A stretch of DNA of 64,000 nt from NCBI GenBank assembly GCA_020636355.1, contig JACJYB010000001.1:744001-808000 (forward strand). The letters run 5' to 3'. This DNA comes from Lewinellaceae bacterium (GTDB taxonomy: Bacteria > Bacteroidota > Bacteroidia > Chitinophagales > Saprospiraceae). Positions within the stretch are counted from its first letter, which is position 1, and each line of letters opens with the position of its first letter. Below the pieces are notes generated by a model. The model did no database searches, was not told the DNA's origin, and was given only the letters and a program-made list of their open reading frames with translations. A program made the position numbers and the translations under genes. This document shows, piece by piece, positions 1-6,763 of the stretch.

Positions 1-1549
1 TCAACACAGAAGTTTTCGGGTCATTGCCCATGCGTGCAGTGCCCATTTCATGAATGACCGTGCCGGGTATGGCCCCGTAGTCAAAGGGCATTACCCACTC
101 CATGCCGGCATTGTTTAACATTTCTACTGCTGAGGCTTGCATGTCCGTGCGCATTTTCATTTCATTTTCGCCGTAAGCCATATCTATTTCCAGGACCGGC
201 AAACCCCATTGATCTTTTTCACTTGTACTGAGTGTTACCTGGTTGGTATACTCGGGCAAGGTTTCACCATAGGCTTCAAAATAGGCCCACCATTCACCTG
301 GTTTGGTAAGCGACTCTTTCCACTCCGCTCCCAGACCCGGTTGACTCGCTCCCCGGTCCCAGTCGCTCCGCCCGGTATAATTTTCGAAGCTGAATCCGCG
401 CAGGTAATCCTGGTCGTTGTTTTGAACATTGCGAAAGCGGGGAATGTATACGCTGGCTGGTCGCTGGCCGTAATAAAAGGTATCCTTCATTCCGGAAATG
501 CCTCCCATGGCGCCAATCAGTGCATGGTGGTCCATCAGGTAATGGCCCAATGTGCCGGAACTATTGGCCAGACCATCGGGAAATGTGTCCGAGGTGGACT
601 GCAACAGGATCTGGGTACTACCTAACGTAGATGCGTTCAGGAAAACAATTTTGGAATAAAACTCAACGGTTTCTTTGGTTTCCGTATCGATGACGCGGAC
701 TCCTTTGATCCGGTTGCTATCCTTGTTATAAACAAGGCTTTCTACAACTGAAAAAGGACGCATGGTCAAATTGCCCGTTTTTGCAGCATCAGGTAGCGAA
801 ACTGAATTGCTGGAATAATAGGCTCCGAAGATGCAGCCCCGGTGACACAAGTTGCGGGAGTGGCATTTTTGACGACCATTGTGATCCTGGGTGAGGATGG
901 CCATCCGGCCAATGATCAGCTGCCGGTCTGAGTAAGCATCAGCCAAACGATGACGTATGGACTTCTCAAAAGCGTTCATTTCAAAGGGGGGAAGAAAATC
1001 GCCATCGGGTAGGTTCGGGATGCCATCCCGGTTACCGCTAACCCCAATGTATCGTTCAATGTGGCTGTACCAGGGAGCGATATCCGCATACCTTAGGGGC
1101 CAGTCGATCCCGATCCCTTCTTTACCATTGGCGCTGAAATCCAGGTCGCTGAGACGCCAGGTATGTTTGGCCCACAGCAGGGATCTTCCTCCCATCTGAT
1201 AACCCCGGTACCACATAAAAGGCCGCTTTTGGATGTAGGGATGCATGGAGTCCTTGACCAGAAAATGTTTGCAGTCCTGACCGAATAAATACAAGTTCTT
1301 CTGAATGGCATAATCTTCCTGCTCCTGCAGGGGGACCATATTTCGAAGTGGCAAGTCCCAGGGATCAGTAAGTGCCGTAGGATAGTCTTTGTTGTGCTCT
1401 ACCATGCGCCCTCTTTCCAGAACCAAAACTTTGAGTCCGGCCTCAGTCAGTTCTTTGGCTGCAATGCCCCCACACATTCCGGAGCCAATGACGATGGCGT
1501 CGTAAGTGTTACCGGTGGTTCCTTTACCGAGAATATTAAAATCTGCCAT
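1..1549 (-). CDS. GMC family oxidoreductase, C-terminus cut by window edge
   Basis: Reading from the ATG at 1549, an open frame runs to the window edge for about 516 codons. Near residue 20 it carries the FAD-binding Rossmann motif GSGMCGGIAAKEL followed by VLVLERG. Just before the edge it carries HEMGTARMG, which matches the GMC C-terminal active-site region (HxxGTxRMG). Glucose-methanol-choline oxidoreductases use FAD to oxidise alcohols or sugars. No signal peptide is evident on this subunit. The Tat-type subunit-3 homologue begins just upstream (11 bp gap), and such pairs form membrane-associated dehydrogenases in which the small partner carries the export signal. The substrate cannot be read from sequence; a polyol, sugar or sugar acid is inferred. 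Only a short tail should be missing. Confidence 0.92.
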   Translation of the reverse strand, partial: MADFNILGKGTTGNTYDAIVIGSGMCGGIAAKELTEAGLKVLVLERGRMVEHNKDYPTALTDPWDLPLRNMVPLQEQEDYAIQKNLYLFGQDCKHFLVKDSMHPYIQKRPFMWYRGYQMGGRSLLWAKHTWRLSDLDFSANGKEGIGIDWPLRYADIAPWYSHIERYIGVSGNRDGIPNLPDGDFLPPFEMNAFEKSIRHRLADAYSDRQLIIGRMAILTQDHNGRQKCHSRNLCHRGCIFGAYYSSNSVSLPDAAKTGNLTMRPFSVVESLVYNKDSNRIKGVRVIDTETKETVEFYSKIVFLNASTLGSTQILLQSTSDTFPDGLANSSGTLGHYLMDHHALIGAMGGISGMKDTFYYGQRPASVYIPRFRNVQNNDQDYLRGFSFENYTGRSDWDRGASQPGLGAEWKESLTKPGEWWAYFEAYGETLPEYTNQVTLSTSEKDQWGLPVLEIDMAYGENEMKMRTDMQASAVEMLNNAGMEWVMPFDYGAIPGTVIHEMGTARMGNDPKTSVL

Positions 1550-1560
1550 TTTGTATCTCG

Positions 1561-2112
1561 TTAAACGTTAAAATGCAAACTGGTCTTGCCGTAGTTCAAT
1601 GTCTGATCATCCGAGGGAATTTCTCCTATATATTCTTCGGGAATTTTGACATAGTTACTCGCCTTGGTGGTACCTTCCTGAGAGGTGAAAAACCCGATCA
1701 GTGCCAGTTGCTTCAGGGTCCTGAACCATGCTGCGTTCTCATCCCCGTCAAAGGCTTTCTTGTCCAGTATCGTCAGATAAGCAGTCTTGTCCCCGGCTTG
1801 GTCGAAAGCTTCCCGGGCGCCTTCAATTCCTTCACGGAAAACCTGTTGTTGGTCCGGTGTCATCACCTGTGCACAGACCTGATCGATAAACAGATGGGTA
1901 TTGACCATGGATGCCGATGCAGTTTTGGTTGCCGGGAGTATGACATCCACCATTTGCCGGACCACATCAAGCGCATCAGGAGTGAAGAATTCTGCTTGAA
2001 CCTCTGGACTGCCAGGTCTTGCGCAACCAGAGAGGAATCCAGCTAATACCCCGGAAAATAGTGTGCTGGTCGTGATCAGGCCCAATGATTGAATGGCAGC
2101 GCGTCGATGCAT
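1561..2112 (-). CDS. Gluconate 2-dehydrogenase subunit 3-like protein
   Basis: This 183-residue protein begins with a twin-arginine-like N-region (HRRAAIQSLG), a hydrophobic stretch and a lipobox ending in SGC. It is probably exported as a lipoprotein, perhaps by Tat carrying its flavin partner. The rest resembles the gluconate 2-dehydrogenase subunit 3 family (VRQMVDVILP near residue 50), whose members are the small chaperone or anchor subunits of FAD-dependent GMC dehydrogenases. It lies 11 bp upstream of the GMC gene on the same strand, so the two should be co-transcribed and act as one periplasmic dehydrogenase. The family call rests on N-terminal architecture, size and context. Confidence 0.85.
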   Translation of the reverse strand: MHRRAAIQSLGLITTSTLFSGVLAGFLSGCARPGSPEVQAEFFTPDALDVVRQMVDVILPATKTASASMVNTHLFIDQVCAQVMTPDQQQVFREGIEGAREAFDQAGDKTAYLTILDKKAFDGDENAAWFRTLKQLALIGFFTSQEGTTKASNYVKIPEEYIGEIPSDDQTLNYGKTSLHFNV

Positions 2113-2196
2113 GTCCTTCTAAAGTTGATAAGTTAATCGGTCAATAAGTTATTAAGATAACAACTATTAAGCTACTATTTAGCAACATCAACTAAG

Positions 2197-2272
2197 CTGC
2201 TGAGCAAAGCAGAGGCAAGCGAAACAGAAGCAATGTCCTGCTGAGCGGAGACGATGCAAGCGAAGTCGAAGC
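2197..2272. repeat. Two imperfect 35-bp direct repeats
   Basis: Two copies, 2197-2231 and 2238-2272 (period 41 bp), agree at about 27 of 35 positions. Both begin CTGCTGAGC and end GAAGC, with GCAAGCGAA inside. They sit between the GH20 stop codon and the dehydrogenase gene. They resemble the dispersed GAGCGGAGTCGAAG-type intergenic repeats seen in many environmental Bacteroidota (from memory, not searched). The function is unknown. Confidence 0.6.
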
Positions 2273-3838
2273 CTACTCCGGCCAATCCACCTTTGGACTT
2301 TTATAATAATTAATCCCCTGTGCATCCAGTCTTGGAATGTAACTGGCCAACCGGTCTTTGTATTCCGCCCAGCTTCTTCCTTCTTTAGGGGACCAGGATA
2401 TTTCAGATAAGCCCAGTAAACGAGGATATACCATAAATTCCAAATCCTTCAGGTCAGTTACCGTTTCCGTCCACAATGGGAATTCCAGGCCTAAAATATT
2501 TTCAGCTCCGATGCCAGGGAACAAAGTAGTAGGGTCCCACTCGTAAGCCTGGTCTACTTCAATGTATGCCGCCCAATGCAGTCCCAACGGGGTCAGACTA
2601 TCGTACTGCATATCCAGGTAGGTTTTGGTAGCCGGAGACATGATCAGCTTGGTTCCGTGTTCGACCGCTTTGCGTGCAAAATCTGCACTCGCCCACAATT
2701 GGATAATGGATTGGTCATCGAGTGCTGTCTGAGCCGTTTCATCCCAGCCAATGTCGATAAAACCATGGCTGCGTACAATACCCCTGACCCGCTCGACAAA
2801 TTTGATGAAGTCTGGCAATCCGGTCGAATGGCTTTCGTCGCCGCCCAGATGAAAGTAAGGGCCTGGTTTCAGGTCAGCAATTTCGCGGACAACATCGTCA
2901 ACAAATTGATAGGTGATCTCCTTCGGTACGCATAGCGAACTGAATCCCACTTCGGTGCCGGTATACAGCTCCCGTGCCTTGCCGTCGCAGTTCAGATCTG
3001 CGTAAGAGGCGAGTGCCGCATTGGTATGACCAGGCATATCGATTTCGGGAACTATGGTAATAAAGCGATCGCCGGCATAGCGAATCAAATCTTTAAACTC
3101 CTCCTGGGTATAGAATCCGCCCGGGCCGCCGCCGACCTCCAGACTACCTCCGATTTTCGTTAAATCCGGCCACGACTTGATTTCGATGCGCCAGCCCTGA
3201 TCATCGGTCAGGTGGAGGTGGAGGTAATTGATTTTTTGTTCGGCGAGATAGTCGATGTATTGTTTTACCTCATCCACCGAGAAAAAATGCCGGGCGACAT
3301 CAAGCATGACACCCCGGTAGGCAAATCGCGGCATATCCCGAATGGTACCTGTGGGCACAATAAAAGGTCCGGGATGGGCTGGTCCGCCCGGAGCAGGCAA
3401 GGTTTGCAGCAAGGTCTGGATACCATAGTAAATGCCTACAGGACGGTTTGCTGACAATACAATTCGCTCGGGCTCTATGGTTAATTGATAGCCTTCCTCT
3501 CCCAACTCAGCCTCCGGTTGCAGGGACAGATAAATGGTCCGGTAGCTGGGTGACTCTTCCTTGACCTGCACGACAGGATCCAAGCCGGTGGCGGCTTTGA
3601 TTTTGCCAGCCAGGTCGTTGCCCAACTTTTCGAGTTCTGCGTTTTGAACTTCTATACCAGTCTTGTCATTCAAATGAAATGACTTGGCGGTTGCAGTGAC
3701 GGACATGGGCTTTGGGATGAATGCCGTGGCAGCCAGGTCGGTCGGTTCCTCTTGTGGAGCATAACAAGCAACAAATCCAATTGCTAACAGTGCAATTCCT
3801 ATAGTGGTGATCAAGGGCTTGGAGAATTTCTTTTTCAC
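2273..3838 (-). CDS. GH20 beta-N-acetylhexosaminidase, lipoprotein
   Basis: This 521-residue exo-hexosaminidase removes terminal GlcNAc or GalNAc from glycans. A lipoprotein signal ends at Cys25 (GFVAC). A GH20b-type N-domain covers roughly residues 40-165. The TIM barrel begins at RGVMLDVARHF and contains the catalytic pair in HLGGDES (Asp334-Glu335), as required for substrate-assisted catalysis through the acetamido group. The barrel has normal length. The start codon is GTG at 3838; MKKKFSK followed by a hydrophobic core supports it. It is the first of two GH20 genes in the window and shares little sequence with the one at 6764-9187 outside the core motifs. It faces the periplasm or the cell surface. 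Confidence 0.95.
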   Translation of the reverse strand: MKKKFSKPLITTIGIALLAIGFVACYAPQEEPTDLAATAFIPKPMSVTATAKSFHLNDKTGIEVQNAELEKLGNDLAGKIKAATGLDPVVQVKEESPSYRTIYLSLQPEAELGEEGYQLTIEPERIVLSANRPVGIYYGIQTLLQTLPAPGGPAHPGPFIVPTGTIRDMPRFAYRGVMLDVARHFFSVDEVKQYIDYLAEQKINYLHLHLTDDQGWRIEIKSWPDLTKIGGSLEVGGGPGGFYTQEEFKDLIRYAGDRFITIVPEIDMPGHTNAALASYADLNCDGKARELYTGTEVGFSSLCVPKEITYQFVDDVVREIADLKPGPYFHLGGDESHSTGLPDFIKFVERVRGIVRSHGFIDIGWDETAQTALDDQSIIQLWASADFARKAVEHGTKLIMSPATKTYLDMQYDSLTPLGLHWAAYIEVDQAYEWDPTTLFPGIGAENILGLEFPLWTETVTDLKDLEFMVYPRLLGLSEISWSPKEGRSWAEYKDRLASYIPRLDAQGINYYKSPKVDWPE

Positions 3839-3956
3839 AATGTTTGCTTTTGCTGCGAAGGTAGTGAATCAGGTGAAGAGATTCTTGCCCCGAAAGAGAC
3901 AATAGGCAGGTTGGACTATGATTGTTGTCAATGTATAAAGCGTGGATGAAGAGCAC

Positions 3957-4307
3957 TCAGGGACAAGGGTTCAATTCCGGATTGAGCAGGTTCAAGGTCA
4001 ATAGTTTGTCTTCGGAGATATCGCCTACTTTGATGAAAAATCGTAGTCCGGTCGGGCAAATGTCACAAGCCTGGCAAACAATTTCATTAAAATTGGGATC
4101 GTAATCAGCAGCGATCACTTCAATACCATTTTTTCTCAAATAATCTTCGGCCTCCATGGCCTTAGTTTGAGGGTCCCCAGCCGTTAGAAATGCATCTGAG
4201 CCACATTGTCTTTCATCGAAGGATAATTCCATACAAGCATCTGCGGTTTTCTGACAGCTACAATAAACAAGAATTATAAGAATGAAGGGATAAATTAAAA
4301 TTCGCAT
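3957..4307 (-). CDS. Small Cys-rich lipoprotein, function unknown
   Basis: I do not recognise a named family. The 116-residue product has a typical lipoprotein signal (MRILIYPFILIILVYCSC). The mature part contains several cysteines, including CQACDICPTG near the C-terminus, followed by a hydrophobic and charged strand (LRFFIKV). Cysteine pairing in the periplasm is likely. It stands alone on the minus strand between the GH20 gene and the VOC gene, with 95 bp of non-coding DNA upstream. It could be a small secreted binding or inhibitor protein. Confidence 0.7.
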   Translation of the reverse strand: MRILIYPFILIILVYCSCQKTADACMELSFDERQCGSDAFLTAGDPQTKAMEAEDYLRKNGIEVIAADYDPNFNEIVCQACDICPTGLRFFIKVGDISEDKLLTLNLLNPELNPCP

Positions 4308-4402
4308 GGAGAGTTTGATTTGGGTACTCTTGAAAATAAAAGATCAGGGTCAGAAATGCAAAAATTCCTGTATCTAATCGTCTAATTAGGCATGGTGGTT
4401 TT

Positions 4403-4768
4403 TTATTCTAAGAGATCTTTCCCAAATTGCAGGATGTAACCATTATTATCCCTGATGGCAAATTCATACATATTCCAGGCAAATACTTCCGGTGCATAAA
4501 CGACATCAACCATGTCTTTGACCGAATTCCACAAATTATCTATGTCATCGACTTTAAAGTAAAATGAGCCGGTAAAAACTGGCCGATCAAATTGGGTGTG
4601 GGCATTCGGTCTTGCGATCATCAGATCAATGTGGCCATGATGTAAACCCGCCCATCCCCATTCATCGTTGCGATCACCGCATACGAATCCTAAAGTTCTG
4701 GTATAGAAGTCTATGGTCTCCTGGAAAGATTCTGTCCATAGCATGGGAGTCAGGCTTCTGATCGTCAT
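4403..4768 (-). CDS. VOC (glyoxalase/bleomycin-resistance fold) protein
   Basis: This 121-residue single VOC domain starts with the strand LTPMLWTESFQETIDFYTR and has a second half ending in the strand GYILQFGKDL. Members of this superfamily bind a metal or sequester small molecules such as antibiotics. The substrate cannot be assigned here. The GH43-like gene ends 6 bp upstream on the same strand, so the two are probably co-transcribed, although no functional link is obvious. Confidence 0.85.
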   Translation of the reverse strand: MTIRSLTPMLWTESFQETIDFYTRTLGFVCGDRNDEWGWAGLHHGHIDLMIARPNAHTQFDRPVFTGSFYFKVDDIDNLWNSVKDMVDVVYAPEVFAWNMYEFAIRDNNGYILQFGKDLLE

Positions 4769-4774
4769 AATAAT

Positions 4775-5725
4775 CTATTGATTAATAAATTGTAAAATGG
4801 TTTTTGAGGGAACAGGAAATACCGTTCCATGGCGCGCCCCTTCCGGGAAATGCAACCGGTTGCTAACATCCGTCCAATGGATTAAATCACTGGAAATGAT
4901 AGCTCCCATTTGGTGTTCCCGGTAACGGTCAAAATAAACGATCCAGCCGGAATCCGAGTGGGTGGCCGTGGGCCCCTCAACCCAATTGCCGGAAATGGGA
5001 GCGGAAGCCTTCGTATATGGACCCAGCAAATGGTTGCTGGTTGCCATCCGGAGATTCTTTTCGGCCACGGGCAACAAGGTTTCATTTTTAAAAAACAGGA
5101 CATACTGGTTATCCTGGTATTGGATCGTCGCATCGATAACATTGAATCCGGGGTCGTAGAATAGCCGTGTAGGGGTTAAATACACAAAATCTTTGGTAGT
5201 CGTACAATACATTCGGTGGTTGTATCCAGAATCACCCAGCGAGTCGGTCTCCGGAAACCGCCCCGGTATGGTAGTCGCCCAATAGATCAGGTAATCATCG
5301 CTGGCGGCATCGTAAAAGAGTTCCGGCGCCCAACAATTCCGGGCGGTAGTTTCGTGTTCCATAACGGGTAAATAGCGCTGCGGCGACCAGTGAATCAGAT
5401 CCGGGCTGCTGGCATAACCAATACCCCGTTCATTCCAGCTTACGGTCCAGACCATATGGTATTGACCGTCACCTCCCAGGATGATGCAAGGGTCACGCAT
5501 CAATTTGTCCGTACCTGCCGTCGGAGTCAGGAAAGATGAATCGCCATGAAGTGCTTTCCATTGAAAACCATCGGGACTATAAGCCAGATGAAGACCATCT
5601 TCGCCATTCCCTTTGAAATAAGCAAAGAAGTACCCGGACGGTTCCGTCGTTCGACAGGTCAGAAAGAGACTGGTCAGGAAAATTACAACGAGTGTCCATC
5701 CCGCATAAAAATGTAGCCGGTTCAT
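4775..5725 (-). CDS. GH43-like five-bladed beta-propeller glycosidase
   Basis: A hydrophobic N-terminus with a possible lipobox (LFLTC, Cys24) precedes a propeller-like sequence of about 290 residues. Blade landmarks include FAYFKGNGEDGLHLAYSPDG, an acidic MRDPCI motif, CWAPELFYD and NVIDATI. They fit the clan F propeller hydrolases (GH43/GH32/GH117-type), in which one Asp and one Glu act in catalysis and a second Asp tunes the pKa. Family 43 members mostly cleave arabinosides, xylosides or galactosides. The product is predicted to be periplasmic or surface bound. Subfamily and substrate are not resolved; a GH117-like or uncharacterised propeller is the alternative. Confidence 0.75.
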   Translation of the reverse strand: MNRLHFYAGWTLVVIFLTSLFLTCRTTEPSGYFFAYFKGNGEDGLHLAYSPDGFQWKALHGDSSFLTPTAGTDKLMRDPCIILGGDGQYHMVWTVSWNERGIGYASSPDLIHWSPQRYLPVMEHETTARNCWAPELFYDAASDDYLIYWATTIPGRFPETDSLGDSGYNHRMYCTTTKDFVYLTPTRLFYDPGFNVIDATIQYQDNQYVLFFKNETLLPVAEKNLRMATSNHLLGPYTKASAPISGNWVEGPTATHSDSGWIVYFDRYREHQMGAIISSDLIHWTDVSNRLHFPEGARHGTVFPVPSKTILQFINQ

Positions 5726-5817
5726 CTTTCAAAATACCGATAAATTCAGGTATCAGGTTAGATCAACCCGAAATACGCAATAGAATTCTTGAGCGATGCA
5801 CATTGTTTTGGTTTAAC

Positions 5818-6267
5818 TCAATGGGGAAGCAGATGCAGCATTTGCATCAGGAAGGGGTTTAATTGGTTGCCCAATTTAGAAAAGAAAATACCGTCGGCCG
5901 CTTCTACCACTTGCACAGCTTTTTGGATAAGTTGCTCCCCGGCTTGAGTCAAGGTTACCACTTTAGCCCGGGTATCTGTGGCATGTTCCTGACGTAAGAT
6001 CAGTCCCTTGGATTCAAGGGTTCGCAGGACTTTGGATACCATCATCCGGTCGGTATGACTATGATTCGCGATGTCAATTTGGGTGACCGATTCCTGTAAT
6101 CTTGATAACCAGGCTAATGCCGCTAACAGAACAAATTGGGTATGAGTCAGGTCCAACGGATCGAGTTGTTGCTTGATCAACCGTTGCCAGGCCATAGTCA
6201 ATTGCCAGAGGACGTAGCCGGGACTGTCTTCGGGACGTTGAAATTGAAAGTTAACGAGCTTCTTCAT
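5818..6267 (-). CDS. MarR family transcriptional regulator
   Basis: The 149-residue protein has the MarR layout. An N-terminal helix is used for dimerisation, then comes a winged helix-turn-helix (VTQIDIANHSHTDRMMVSKVLRTLESKGLI, given here as positions about 65-95), a wing with DTRAKVVTLTQAG, and a C-terminal dimerisation helix. MarR proteins repress their own operon until a small phenolic or oxidant ligand releases them. The gene starts inside the end of the EVE gene (17-bp overlap), so the two are translated from one message. A perfect palindrome over the promoter of that operon is the likely binding site. Confidence 0.9.
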   Translation of the reverse strand: MKKLVNFQFQRPEDSPGYVLWQLTMAWQRLIKQQLDPLDLTHTQFVLLAALAWLSRLQESVTQIDIANHSHTDRMMVSKVLRTLESKGLILRQEHATDTRAKVVTLTQAGEQLIQKAVQVVEAADGIFFSKLGNQLNPFLMQMLHLLPH

Positions 6268-6709
6268 GATGGTTAATCAGCATTTTGGATGCAATGAGAT
6301 CAAAATCTGCACCGGGTATTTCAAAGAAACCAAACCGGAAAGGATAGCCCCAGCTTTTTTTATTCCTGATAAAGGTAAGATCTTCTATTAGTGGCAGGAT
6401 GGAGACATCCACGGCCGGCAAAAAGGCGATGTCCCGCCGGGAAGGGCAAAAGTCTTCCGACATCTGGAATGCATAAACATCCCCGTCCTTCACTGTGCCT
6501 ATGGCAGTGAATTCCTGGCAGCTGGCTGGTTCTCCGAGTTTGAGTTTGCCCGAATAATAAATGACGCCATCGCCGGGACGCATTCTTTTCAGGGGGCTTG
6601 TCTTACCGTGACAAGCCTGGGCGATACCTTGTTTGATGCCTTGCTTTACGTGGTCTTTGGATGCGACAATCATCCAGTATTTCCGGGGTCTTGCTGTTGT
6701 ATTTGTCAT
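6251..6709 (-). CDS. EVE domain protein
   Basis: The 152-residue product is essentially one EVE domain (PUA-like fold): KYWMIVASKDHV at the start, then RMRPGDGVIYYSG and a C-terminal KKSWGYPFRFGFFEI. EVE/YTH/ASCH-type domains bind modified nucleobases in DNA or RNA, and many occur in restriction or stress loci. This copy is stand-alone and heads a two-gene operon with an overlapping MarR regulator. The pairing suggests an inducible response, but what it binds is unknown. The ATG at 6709 follows the promoter and palindrome at 6719-6759. Confidence 0.85.
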   Translation of the reverse strand: MTNTTARPRKYWMIVASKDHVKQGIKQGIAQACHGKTSPLKRMRPGDGVIYYSGKLKLGEPASCQEFTAIGTVKDGDVYAFQMSEDFCPSRRDIAFLPAVDVSILPLIEDLTFIRNKKSWGYPFRFGFFEIPGADFDLIASKMLINHHEEAR

Positions 6710-6718
6710 CGTTTAATA

Positions 6719-6753
6719 TTTGTTGTCGCAAATATAATATACACGACAACAAA
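6719..6753. promoter_or_regulatory. Palindromic operator of the EVE-MarR operon
   Basis: Perfect 10-bp inverted arms TTTGTTGTCG (6719-6728) and CGACAACAAA (6744-6753) are separated by 15 bp. The -7 box of the operon promoter lies at the edge of the spacer. A repressor bound here would block RNA polymerase, so autoregulation by the MarR protein is the simplest reading. Confidence 0.7.
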
Positions 6754-6759
6754 ATGCAA
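6729..6759 (-). promoter_or_regulatory. Promoter of EVE-MarR operon
   Basis: On the minus strand TTG (6759-6757) and TATATTTG (6736-6729) are separated by exactly 20 bp. This is a perfect match to the Bacteroidota consensus TTG-N(19-21)-TAnnTTTG. The -7 box ends 19 bp upstream of the EVE start codon. Confidence 0.75.
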
Positions 6760-6763
6760 CCCT

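Noticed and set aside
137..625. 162-residue plus-strand frame
   Set aside because: It is antisense to the GMC oxidoreductase, whose motifs and length are convincing.
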